A stretch of 49,244 bases of DNA from Nocardia carnea (GCF_029868325.1 NZ_JARWNW010000318.1:1-49244); one strand, 5' to 3'; numbered from the stretch's first letter, positions 25,865 to 32,956 are shown. The notes: generated by a model not told the origin, from the letters alone. Made by a program: numbers and translations.

Positions 25865-25895
25865 ATCATCGGGCTTCGAGCAAGGTGAAGGTCAA
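25865..25895 (-). promoter_or_regulatory. MerR-type promoter of the clamp-fusion gene
   Basis: On the minus strand TTGACC (25890-25895) and GATGAT (25865-25870) are 19 bases apart. This long spacer is the hallmark of MerR-controlled promoters. CTTC and GAAG half-sites lie in the spacer. The GTG start is six bases after the -10 element, so the message may be leaderless and the regulator probably controls itself. Confidence 0.6.
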
Positions 25896-25911
25896 GCCCA
25901 GAGCGCGTCGA

Positions 25912-26340
25912 TCAACCGAGTGCGTCCAGCTGCTGCATCAGGGAGAGATCGGCGCCGTGCGGCCAGTATTCGGCGAGCCGGTCGTCCGCGACGCGGAACA
26001 GGTCCATACCGGGGTAGCGCACCCGGGTGCCGGCCGCGGCCCGGATACCGGCAATTCCTCCGAGATAACGTCCGGCGAACTCCCATCGGGCCGCGATCCA
26101 GTCGCCGTCCGCGATCGGGCCCGTGAGCAGCGTGACCGAGACGTCGTCGAACATGGTGTAGGTCTGTTGTACCCGGGCCGCGATGGCTTTCGGGCCCACC
26201 GGATCCTCGCCACTACCCCAGTGGCCCACCGCGTCCGGCGCGAAGATCTCCTCGGCGATCGCCGGCATCGTCTCGGGATCGGAATTCCACAGTTCGGGCA
26301 GCCACTTGCGGTAGAGAGCGCGCATCGCGTCGTTGTCCAC
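25912..26340 (-). CDS. SnoaL-like/NTF2-fold protein
   Basis: This protein of about 142 residues has the cone-shaped NTF2 fold used by SnoaL-type cyclases and many small hydrolases. The helix ALYRKWLPELWNSDPE is followed by FAPDAVGHW, VQQTYTMFDDVSVTLLTGPI, then the strand series DWIAARWEFAGRY and MDLFRVADDRLAEYWPHGADL. Ring cyclase, isomerase or binding roles are all possible and none is shown. Start choice: AAGGAG lies at 26350-26355 on the minus strand. The adjoining ATG codons at 26349 and 26346 are too close to it, so the GTG at 26340 with a nine-base gap fits best, though the ATG at 26346 is possible. It follows the VOC gene by about 50 bases. Confidence 0.65.
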   Translation of the reverse strand: MDNDAMRALYRKWLPELWNSDPETMPAIAEEIFAPDAVGHWGSGEDPVGPKAIAARVQQTYTMFDDVSVTLLTGPIADGDWIAARWEFAGRYLGGIAGIRAAAGTRVRYPGMDLFRVADDRLAEYWPHGADLSLMQQLDALG

Positions 26341-26389
26341 CGGCATCATCTCCTTCGTCAACGTCCGGACGCAGCCGTGACCGGCCCTG

Positions 26390-26815
26390 TCACTGGCCCC
26401 GGTAGGTGCCGAAGCTCCAGTAGTTACCCTCCGGGTCGGCGACGGTGAACCCGCGCGACCCGTAATCTTCGTCCTTCATTCCCCTGATCGTCTCCGCGCC
26501 CGCGGCGGTGGCGCGTTCGTAGAGGCCGTCCGGGTCGCTGCACACGACGTACACGGACTCGGTTCCCGGCGTGCGCCGCTCCGGCAGGCCGCCGTCTTTG
26601 TCCGCGGTGCCGAACATGATTCCGCCGCCCTCGGGCCAGCGCAGTTCGGCGTGTTCGATGACCGACGGATCGCCGTCGCGCGCATACATCGCGGTCAGTT
26701 CGAATCCGAAGGCCTTGACCAGGAAGTCGGCGGTGCCGTGGGCATCCCGGAATGCCAGGCACGGCCAGACGGTCGGTGCGGGTGTGGTGGTCGTGGTTTT
26801 CTCTGGTGCTGTCAT
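26390..26815 (-). CDS. VOC (glyoxalase/bleomycin-resistance fold) family protein
   Basis: This is a 141-residue vicinal-oxygen-chelate protein. After a Thr-rich start it reads PCLAFRDAHGTADFLVKAFGFEL (in pieces, about 18-40), a typical first beta-alpha-beta unit. SVYVVCSDPDGLYERATAAG and the closing RGFTVADPEGNYWSFGTY form the second unit. The family includes glyoxalases, dioxygenases and drug-binding proteins. This subgroup, often annotated PhnB or glyoxalase-like, has no assigned substrate. It starts four bases after the AraC-type regulator gene, so the two almost certainly form an operon. The regulator may therefore respond to the same compound. Confidence 0.8.
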   Translation of the reverse strand: MTAPEKTTTTTPAPTVWPCLAFRDAHGTADFLVKAFGFELTAMYARDGDPSVIEHAELRWPEGGGIMFGTADKDGGLPERRTPGTESVYVVCSDPDGLYERATAAGAETIRGMKDEDYGSRGFTVADPEGNYWSFGTYRGQ

Positions 26816-26819
26816 GGTT

Positions 26820-27662
26820 TCAGCCTGGCTCGCCGGCGAGCTCCGGGTCTTGGACGGATGGAATCTCCTCGGCCAGCCACTGGGTCGGGCTGCAACCGGC
26901 CAGGCGCGCGAACTCGCGGTTGAGATGCGGTTGGTCGTAGTACCCGCAGGCGGCGGCCACCTGCGCGATCGAAACGAACGAGGGGGTGTTCAGCAGCATC
27001 TGCTTGGCCCGCTCGAATCGTGCGATCCGGCCCGCCACCTTCGGGCTCAATCCGAACTCGTTGCTGAACCGCTTGGTGAGGTACTGCCGGCTCCACCCGA
27101 TACGTTCGGCGAGCGGTTCGACACCCACCGTCCCGTGCGACCGCGCCACCGCCCGCCACGCCCAGGACAGCTCCGGGCCGACGGTCCGTTCCGGGATCAG
27201 CAGCCGGGTGAGCACCCGATCGCAGGCCGCGAACCGCTGTGGCCAGCCGGCATGCTCCTGCAGTTCCTCCCACAGCTGCCTGCCGGGTGCACCGATCAGA
27301 TCGGCGAATTCGATCGATGTACTCCACAGCTCCGCCGCGGGCAGACCGAACAGCGCCCGGCAACCCATCGGGGTGAGTTTCACGGCGACCCCCTCCTGGG
27401 TGCCGTCGTGCGCGATCATCGCCGGCGTGTCCTGGAGGCCGCCGAGCACGCAGCGGTAGTTGTCCGGGGACTGGCGGGTGTCGGTCTGGCTGATCACATC
27501 GATCGCGGGCCCGATGGCCACGATGAATGTCATATGCCGGGACGGCAGCCCGCGGTGCAGGCCCGCTGCGAACCCGGTCATCCGATAACCGATATATCCG
27601 TCGATGAAAGCCGCCAGCGCCGGGGCCGGGTGGGCCGTCACCACCTGAGAGGTCGGCTCCAT
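26820..27662 (-). CDS. AraC-family transcriptional regulator
   Basis: The 280-residue regulator has a two-part C-terminal AraC DNA-binding domain. The first helix-turn-helix is VEPLAERIGWSRQYLTKRFS and the second IAQVAAACGYYDQPHLNREF, ending with GCSPTQWLAEE. The N-terminal 170 residues include a segment (LGGLQDTPAMIAHDGTQEGV, GCRALFGLPAAEL) found in regulators of the DUF6597 type. The ATG at 27662 gives MEPTSQVVTAHPAP; the frame is open 18 codons further but without support. It is the first gene of an operon with the VOC protein gene, and it is divergent from ychF with 104 bases between. Confidence 0.85.
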   Translation of the reverse strand: MEPTSQVVTAHPAPALAAFIDGYIGYRMTGFAAGLHRGLPSRHMTFIVAIGPAIDVISQTDTRQSPDNYRCVLGGLQDTPAMIAHDGTQEGVAVKLTPMGCRALFGLPAAELWSTSIEFADLIGAPGRQLWEELQEHAGWPQRFAACDRVLTRLLIPERTVGPELSWAWRAVARSHGTVGVEPLAERIGWSRQYLTKRFSNEFGLSPKVAGRIARFERAKQMLLNTPSFVSIAQVAAACGYYDQPHLNREFARLAGCSPTQWLAEEIPSVQDPELAGEPG

Positions 27663-27751
27663 AGCTGTCACGCTACGCCGGTCCGGCACCCGTCGCGCCC
27701 CCGTTTCCGCGCCCACGCACGGCCGACCGCCGGCCCGGGCGCTGTCCCGCG

Positions 27752-27757
27752 TAGACT
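27752..27757 (+). promoter_or_regulatory. Candidate -10 element of ychF
   Basis: TAGACT matches TANNNT and ends nine bases before the GTG start of ychF. Transcription would begin at or just before the start codon. Confidence 0.4.
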
Positions 27758-27766
27758 CCAGTCCTC

Positions 27767-28846
27767 GTGAGTCTCACCCTCGGAATCGTCGGCCTGCCCA
27801 ACGTCGGAAAATCGACGCTGTTCAACGCGCTGACCCGCAACGACGTGCTCGCCGCGAACTACCCGTTCGCGACCATCGAGCCCAACGTCGGCGTGGTTCC
27901 GCTGCCCGACCCCCGGCTCGACAAGCTCGCGGAAATCTTCGACTCGGCTCGTATCGTCCCCGCCACGGTGTCCTTCGTCGATATCGCCGGCATCGTGAAG
28001 GGTGCCTCCGAGGGCGCCGGCCTCGGCAACAAATTTCTCGCCAACATCCGCGAAGCCGACGCCATCTGCCAGGTGGTCCGCGTTTTCGCCGACGACGATG
28101 TGGTGCACGTGGACGGCCAGGTGAACCCGGCCTCCGATATCGAGGTCATCGAAACCGAGCTCATCCTCGCCGACCTGCAAACTCTCGAGAAGGCGGTCGT
28201 CCGCCTGGAGAAGGAAGCCAAGGTCAAGAAGGACCGCAAACCGTACGCGGACGCCGCGAAGCAGGCACAGGAAATCCTCAACGGCGGTCGGACCCTGTTC
28301 CACGCCGCGAAGGAGATCGACGGGGAACTCCTCAAAGAACTGTCCCTGCTCACCACCAAACCGTTCCTGTACGTCTTCAACGCCGACGAGTCGGTGCTGA
28401 GTGACGAGGCGAAGGTCGCGGAGCTGAAAGCCTCTGTGGCCCCGGCTGATTCGGTATTCCTGGACGCCAAGGTCGAATCCGAACTCCTCGAACTCGACGA
28501 CGAATCCGCCGCCGAACTCCTCGAATCCATCGGCCAGACCGAACCCGGGCTGCACGCCCTGGCGCGCGCCGGTTTCCACACTCTCGGGTTGCAGACCTAC
28601 CTCACCGCCGGCCCGAAAGAAGCCCGCGCGTGGACCATCCACCAGGGCGACACCGCTCCGAAGGCGGCCGGTGTCATCCACACCGACTTCGAACGCGGCT
28701 TCATCAAGGCCGAAGTCGTGGCCTTCGACGACCTGGTCGAAGCCGGGTCGATGGCCGCGGCGAAGGCGGCGGGCAAGGTCCGGATGGAAGGTAAGGACTA
28801 CGTCATGTCCGACGGCGACGTGGTCGAATTCCGCTTCAACGTATAG
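27767..28846 (+). CDS. ychF: Redox-regulated ATPase YchF
   Basis: The 359-residue universally conserved P-loop protein of the Obg family binds ATP rather than GTP and associates with ribosomes. The G1 motif GLPNVGKST lies at about residues 8-16, NYPFATIEPN at 33-42 and DIAGIVKGASEGAGLGN at about 69-85. NADE replaces the G4 motif NKxD, which is why the family prefers ATP. A helical coiled-coil insertion follows, and the C-terminal TGS-like domain ends with MSDGDVVEFRFNV. The GTG start gives VSLTLGIVGLPNVGKS, the expected beginning. In M. tuberculosis this gene (Rv1112) follows the DUF6542 gene directly; here about 14 kb of other genes separate them. Confidence 0.95.
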   Translation: MSLTLGIVGLPNVGKSTLFNALTRNDVLAANYPFATIEPNVGVVPLPDPRLDKLAEIFDSARIVPATVSFVDIAGIVKGASEGAGLGNKFLANIREADAICQVVRVFADDDVVHVDGQVNPASDIEVIETELILADLQTLEKAVVRLEKEAKVKKDRKPYADAAKQAQEILNGGRTLFHAAKEIDGELLKELSLLTTKPFLYVFNADESVLSDEAKVAELKASVAPADSVFLDAKVESELLELDDESAAELLESIGQTEPGLHALARAGFHTLGLQTYLTAGPKEARAWTIHQGDTAPKAAGVIHTDFERGFIKAEVVAFDDLVEAGSMAAAKAAGKVRMEGKDYVMSDGDVVEFRFNV

Positions 28847-28849
28847 AAG

Positions 28850-29036
28850 ACCAGGTCAGAGGCGCCTTCATTCGGGAATCCATGGAGTAGCCGACGATCC
28901 GGCCGGAGAAGACGTCCTTGACAGCGCAGAGGTCGCGCTTCACGAGGTCGTCGTGGACCGGTGGACCGATCCGCTTTTCATTGATGGGCATCCAGCGGGG
29001 CTCGGTGTGGGAGAACACCAAACGTGTTTGCCGCAT
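28850..29036 (-). mobile_element. IS3-family transposase remnant with internal deletion
   Basis: A minus-strand frame joins two conserved parts of an IS3-type OrfB integrase. GPPVHDDLVKRD (about 28932-28967) comes from just before the first catalytic Asp. It runs straight into CAVKDVFSGRIVGYSMDSRMK, which normally lies about 25 residues later, after the TDIT motif. The segment with the first catalytic Asp is missing, so the fragment is dead. No terminal inverted repeats or first orf are visible. It lies in the 240-base gap between ychF and the XRE-cupin gene. Confidence 0.7.
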
Positions 29037-29086
29037 CGGTGAACGTCACCGGGTGCCGGCTTCGGTTGCCCGGCCGGAGGGATCCT

Positions 29087-29677
29087 TCACTGCGTGGGAG
29101 TGGTGCGGACGCGGACGTGTGCGCGCTCGCCCTGCCGACCGATGAGGCAGAGGTACTCCACGGGCCCGGTGGTTGCGGCGCCGAACCAGTGTGGTGTGCG
29201 GGTGTCGAACTCGGCGGCTTCACCGGGCGAGAGGATCATGTCGCGTTCACCGAGTACGAGCCGCAACTGTCCGTTGAGGACGTAAGCCCATTCGTACCCC
29301 TCGTGGGTCTCCAGGACGGGCTGATCCGAGCCGCGGCTTCCGGGGAGGATGAACTTGTAGGCCTGGATACCGCCGGGATGGCGGGTCAACGGCAGGACCG
29401 TCTGCCCTCCCTTGCAGTGGATAGGGCGCAGGTGAACACGTGGGTCACCGGTGGCTGGAGCATCGACCAGCTCGTCGAGCGTGACGCCGTGCGCTTTGGC
29501 CAGCGGTAGTAGCTGTTCCAAGGTCGGCCGCCGAGAGCCGGACTCCAGCCGGGACAGCGTGCTGATGGAGATGCCGGTAGCGGTCGACATCTCGGCCAGC
29601 GTGGTATCACGTTCTCGGCGCAGGTTGCGCAGCCGGGGTCCGACGGCGTCGAGGCCCTCGCCCTTCTCCGCGTTCAT
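29087..29677 (-). CDS. XRE-family regulator with C-terminal cupin domain
   Basis: The 196-residue repressor-type protein has a helix-turn-helix at about residues 13-66 (LRNLRRERDTTLAEMSTATG and ISISTLSRLESGSRRPTLEQ). A cupin domain follows at about 105-185, with GYEWAYVLNGQLRLVLGERD, LSPGEAAEFDTRTPHWFGA. Proteins of this class sense a small molecule in the cupin barrel. The ATG at 29677 is chosen because the domain starts soon after; an upstream Met would extend it 22 residues through a palindromic region. The gene is divergent from the DUF1684/NTF2 fusion gene. The dyads between them start ten bases before this ATG and are the likely operator for both. Confidence 0.85.
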   Translation of the reverse strand: MNAEKGEGLDAVGPRLRNLRRERDTTLAEMSTATGISISTLSRLESGSRRPTLEQLLPLAKAHGVTLDELVDAPATGDPRVHLRPIHCKGGQTVLPLTRHPGGIQAYKFILPGSRGSDQPVLETHEGYEWAYVLNGQLRLVLGERDMILSPGEAAEFDTRTPHWFGAATTGPVEYLCLIGRQGERAHVRVRTTPTQ

Positions 29678-29686
29678 GGCAGTCAG

Positions 29687-29712
29687 TTTGCCAGAACGGC
29701 AAAAGTCTTTGC
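29687..29712. promoter_or_regulatory. Overlapping dyads, likely XRE operator
   Basis: TTTGCC-AGAAC-GGCAAA (29687-29703) is a perfect 6-bp inverted repeat. It overlaps a second one, GCAAA-AGTC-TTTGC (29699-29712). The arms TTTGC and GCAAA alternate three times within 26 bases. The site lies between divergent genes, ten bases upstream of the XRE-cupin start. Confidence 0.6.
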
Positions 29713-29787
29713 AAGGATTTCTGCTGCCGTTGCAGTGTGGCACCTGAAGGGCACTCGTTTCGGGCGTCGACCGGAACAGGAGGATCT

Positions 29788-31017
29788 ATGTCTACTGAGG
29801 ACTCCGGCCACCCGGGTGTGCCGGTGGAGTACGCGACCTGGCGGAAGAACCGTTGGGAGGAGGTTGCCGGCCCGGGCGGCAAAGCGGGCACCGTCCAGCT
29901 GGCCATGGTGTCGCATCCCGAGCCGGGGGTGTCGGGCTTGCCCGGTCGATGGGAGGTGAGCGCCTCGGGGGTCTTGACCCTCACCGTCACCGCCGCGGAC
30001 GGAGCGTCGATCGGCGGGCGGCCGGTGACAGGTGCGGTGGAAGTCGAATCCGGGAGCCAGGTGGAGCTTGCTGACGGGCGGGTATGTTTCGTACAGGGCC
30101 GGGGCGGAACCTACGGCATGGTCGTCTGGGACCCTTCCGCACCTGTTCTCACGAGGCTGCGCGATATCGCGAGCTATCCCTACGATCCGAACTGGGTCGT
30201 CGACGCCGAGTATCGGCCGACGCCAGGCCGTACCATCGAAGTAGAGCGTCTGACGAGCCCTCGGAGCAAGGAGACCGTCTCTGCCCCGGGAGATCTGGTC
30301 GTCGAGCTCGGCGGCCGGGAGTACACCTTGGTGGTGCTGGAATCCGTCCCGGGCCTGCGTCTGGCGGTCTTCACCGATCCCAGCAGCGGCACCGACACAC
30401 CCGAGATCGGTCGATGGCTGATCCTCCCCCCGGACGAGGGCACAAACCTGCGCGTCGACTTCAACAAGGTGACCCTGCCCCACCATGTGTTCTCCACGGC
30501 GTTTCCGTGCCCGATCCCGCTCGAAGCGAACCATCTGCCAGTCGTCGTTGACGCCGGGGAACGTGCACTCGTTCTCGACGGAACGAGCAGGAGCACGGTG
30601 ACCGAGCCCGACGATAGAGGACAGGACGAAATCATGGAACCGGAATTGATCGAGAAGGCGGTCCAGTACCTGCGGCATCTGGAGCACTTCGACTTCGCGA
30701 GCATGCGAGCAATGTGCACGGACACGGCTACTGTCTGGCACAACGACGGCAAGGGCGAGCAGACGATCGAGGAGAATCTCGAGCAGCTCGGGCAGATGTC
30801 GAGCGGCGGGGGTGTCGTCGCGTTGCGGTACGAGATCACCCGCCAGTTCCAGAAGCCCGACGAGGTGCTCCAGCAGCACGTGCTGCATATCGACATGCCC
30901 GACGGGGCCGGCACCGAGTTGCCCGTGGCGATGTACTTCGGTTTCCAGGGCGGTCTCATCGACCGCATCGAGGAGTACGCGAACATGACGCCGCCCAACG
31001 AAGGCAGCGCGAGCTGA
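29788..31017 (+). CDS. DUF1684 domain fused to an NTF2-like domain
   Basis: The 409-residue protein has two domains. Residues 30-275 are DUF1684: GRWLILPPDEGTNLRVDFNK, HVFSTAFPCPIPLEANHLP and DAGERAL are its typical end motifs. From about residue 283 (MEPELIEKAVQYLRHLEHFDF) an NTF2/SnoaL-like domain of about 125 residues follows. The ATG at 29788 has CAGGAGG six bases upstream. The joint lies at about residues 276-283, and the ATG at codon 283 (base 30634) has AGGACAGG before it. The NTF2 domain could therefore also be made separately. Neither domain has a firm function. Control by the divergent XRE-cupin protein is likely. A strong hairpin follows 17 bases after the stop. Confidence 0.75.
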   Translation: MSTEDSGHPGVPVEYATWRKNRWEEVAGPGGKAGTVQLAMVSHPEPGVSGLPGRWEVSASGVLTLTVTAADGASIGGRPVTGAVEVESGSQVELADGRVCFVQGRGGTYGMVVWDPSAPVLTRLRDIASYPYDPNWVVDAEYRPTPGRTIEVERLTSPRSKETVSAPGDLVVELGGREYTLVVLESVPGLRLAVFTDPSSGTDTPEIGRWLILPPDEGTNLRVDFNKVTLPHHVFSTAFPCPIPLEANHLPVVVDAGERALVLDGTSRSTVTEPDDRGQDEIMEPELIEKAVQYLRHLEHFDFASMRAMCTDTATVWHNDGKGEQTIEENLEQLGQMSSGGGVVALRYEITRQFQKPDEVLQQHVLHIDMPDGAGTELPVAMYFGFQGGLIDRIEEYANMTPPNEGSAS

Positions 31018-31034
31018 TCCAACGCGGCGGGATC

Positions 31035-31071
31035 TTCGGCACCTGGGCACGACCGTCGCCCAGGTGCCGAA
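31035..31071 (+). terminator. Strong terminator hairpin after the DUF1684/NTF2 gene
   Basis: TTCGGCACCTGGGC pairs perfectly over 14 bases with its complement across a nine-base loop. TCTCTGT follows. It is the longest hairpin in the window. Confidence 0.8.
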
Positions 31072-31215
31072 TCTCTGTCGGCCCCTGTCCTCGCGTCGGA
31101 TCCGGATATGGTGATCCTGCTGGCGACAGCTTTGGCATCGCACCGGGTGCTTCGACGTTGTTCCGGTGGCCGGGGAACCCCACCTTTGAGGGCGCCCCGG
31201 GCCGGTTCGGTGACA

Positions 31216-31446
31216 TCACGGAAGCGCCGCGAAAGCCTTCTTGGTGTCGCGATACCACCCCATCGCTTTCAGGGGGTGCTTCCAGCGTCCCTTCATTTCC
31301 TCGTGGGCCGGTACATGGTTTTCGTCGCCACTGCGAGCGGCCTCCCGCAGGTGCCGATCCTGTGCCTTGATGATCTCGTCGGCGGTCTCCGCGCTGAGCT
31401 CCAAGTCGCACGGGCCGCCCAGTTGGCGGCAGGTCATGGTCTTCAC
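31216..31446 (-). CDS. Small DUF1059-like protein
   Basis: The 76-residue protein opens with VKTMTCRQLGGPCDLELSAE, then an acidic-basic helix with HLREAARSGDENHVPAHEEM. It ends GRWKHPLKAMGWYRDTKKAF plus four residues. The two early cysteines in the spacing CRxLGGxCD and the His-rich helix match DUF1059-type proteins. The function is unknown; Cys and His could bind a metal. The GTG at 31446 is chosen because GAGGAG lies six bases upstream; the ATG three codons later is too far from it. It is divergent from a TetR regulator, with paired dyads in between. Confidence 0.7.
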   Translation of the reverse strand: MKTMTCRQLGGPCDLELSAETADEIIKAQDRHLREAARSGDENHVPAHEEMKGRWKHPLKAMGWYRDTKKAFAALP

Positions 31447-31564
31447 GGCGTTCTCCTCGTCATTGTTCCCACTTGTCGTTGTTCGGCGAGCCCGGTGGTA
31501 TCGGCCGCGCCCGGCTGGTGAAGGTCTGTTTCTTTCCGGGGCTGAGCACGGTGCCGGCTGCCCA

Positions 31565-31646
31565 TTATCGGCACGGTGCGTGTCGATAACCGCATGTTGC
31601 GCCAACTTCGACGACTTGTCAACGGCACGCACCGTGCCGGTATGCT
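31565..31646 (+). promoter_or_regulatory. Promoter and paired operators between the DUF1059 and tetR genes
   Basis: The tetR -10 TATGCT (31641-31646) lies six bases before its ATG and TTGTCA (31616-31621) may be the -35. Between them is a perfect dyad, CGGCACG-CAC-CGTGCCG (31623-31639). Upstream, TTATCG and CGATAA (31565-31570, 31584-31589) enclose GCACGGTGC. The 13-mer GGCACGGTGCGTG (31570-31582) is the exact reverse complement of 31626-31638. Confidence 0.65.
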
Positions 31647-31652
31647 CGGCGC

Positions 31653-32261
31653 ATGGCCGACTCGTCCACCGCACCGCGCCGCCGTGGCGCCGAACGCACC
31701 AGAGAGCTGCTGGCCGTCACCCTCGATTTGGCGACGGAGGTCGGTTATCGGGGGTTGAGTGTCGAAGCCATCGCGGCACGGGCCGGCGTCGGGAAACACA
31801 CCATCTATCGGCGCTGGCCCTCCATCGCGGAGTTGCTGCTGGACGCGCTGAGCGTCGTGTGGATCAGTGACCTGGACTACCGCACATCCGAGACTGTCCG
31901 GGCGGATCTGCGTGAGCAGTTCGTACGTTCCAGTCAGGCTCTCTCCACCCCGCCCATCGGTCCCGTCTATCGGGCGGTCATCGCCGAAGCGCAAGCCGAC
32001 CCCGGACTCAGGGCGGCGCTGTACGAACGATTCCTGGCCACAGTCGAACTGCGAACCCTGGATCGGATCACCCGGGCGCAACGCGACGGCCAACTGGTCG
32101 CCGACGCGAATCTGGACTACGCCGCCGAGGTCCTGTGCGGCACTCTCTACTACCGCTGGCTGCTCACTTCACGTCCCGTCGACGAGAACGCTATCGATGG
32201 ACTCCTCGACATGTTCATGGCCGCATACGGAGTACGCGAAGCCTGCGCTCGAGTGTCGTGA
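31653..32261 (+). CDS. TetR-family transcriptional regulator
   Basis: The 202-residue repressor has its helix-turn-helix at about residues 28-62 (YRGLSVEAIAARAGVGKHTI then YRRWPSIAELL). An all-helical ligand domain follows, with the TetR_C-type end GTLYYRWLLTSRPVDENAID. The ATG at 31653 follows a -10 element by six bases and a perfect 17-base dyad sits in its promoter, so it surely represses itself. The divergent DUF1059 gene shares the region and is the most probable target. A hairpin lies 32 bases after the stop. Confidence 0.88.
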   Translation: MADSSTAPRRRGAERTRELLAVTLDLATEVGYRGLSVEAIAARAGVGKHTIYRRWPSIAELLLDALSVVWISDLDYRTSETVRADLREQFVRSSQALSTPPIGPVYRAVIAEAQADPGLRAALYERFLATVELRTLDRITRAQRDGQLVADANLDYAAEVLCGTLYYRWLLTSRPVDENAIDGLLDMFMAAYGVREACARVS

Positions 32262-32293
32262 GTGGTCTGGTGCTGTCGGGCCCAGGCTGAGCA

Positions 32294-32333
32294 GCGCCGG
32301 GCCTGATCACGTCGTAATCACGACTCCCGGCGC
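32294..32333. terminator. Hairpin between convergent tetR and the small secreted protein gene
   Basis: GCGCCGGG and CCCGGCGC form an 8-bp outer stem. GTCGT and ACGAC form an inner stem with a four-base loop. It lies 32 bases after tetR and about 130 bases beyond the minus-strand gene. Confidence 0.55.
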
Positions 32334-32460
32334 GCTCGATTGCATCAGGTGAGCTGGGCCGGCGGACCGCGGTCGTGCTGATGGATCGGTTATCGGACCC
32401 CGGCCGCCGGCGTCCGTCACCAGGGTGCGATGACAGTCGGTGGATCGGCCGTGCCGCGAC

Positions 32461-32778
32461 CTAAGCTTGGATGACCTCGACCCGCACCAGTGCGCCCGGT
32501 GCGTCGCAACTGGCCCAGGACTGATTCTGTCCGTAGTGCACCGGCCCGTACTTCCAATAGGTGAACGGGACGGGCCATGCGACACAGGTGAGCTTCACCT
32601 GGTGCCAGGCCGGTAGCTCGCAATTGGCCATCCCGCCGGTGTTGAAGATGTTGTAGACGTGACAGTTGGCCTGCCACACCGGGACATCGGCCTGAGCCAC
32701 ACCGCCCCCTGCAAGCACAGTCGCCGCGGTTGCGGTGGCAACGATGGCGCCGGCGGCGAGCCGTTTCGCAGACAACAT
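32461..32778 (-). CDS. Small secreted protein with four cysteines
   Basis: The 105-residue precursor has a signal peptide: LSAKRLAAGAIVATATAATV, then a cleavage site after AQA at about residue 30. The mature part is about 75 residues, rich in Trp and Tyr, with four Cys at about 39, 53, 65 and 91 that could form two disulphides. I do not recognise the family. AGGAGG lies seven bases before the ATG at 32778. The gene is a single unit, convergent with tetR upstream in the window. The mature protein lacks any enzyme motif. A role as a small exported binding or toxin-like protein would be guesswork. Confidence 0.7.
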   Translation of the reverse strand: MLSAKRLAAGAIVATATAATVLAGGGVAQADVPVWQANCHVYNIFNTGGMANCELPAWHQVKLTCVAWPVPFTYWKYGPVHYGQNQSWASCDAPGALVRVEVIQA

Positions 32779-32956
32779 AGCGGACCTCCTGAATCGATGT
32801 TGTATGGATCACATCGCTGAGAAGTCGCTCTTGTTACCTGGGTCGGTTGTGACGTGCGCGGGGGGGCGGTTGCTGCGCGCCCGGCGCGGGAGCGCGAGGA
32901 GGGCTCTGCGCTTCAGTGTCTCCGCGCCGCTGGTCTCGGATATGCCGTACGACGTA

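Noticed and set aside
24264..27662. A single five-gene operon from the AraC gene to the TPR gene
   Set aside because: The clamp-fusion gene has its own MerR-type promoter in the 53-base gap, so at least two transcription units are likely.
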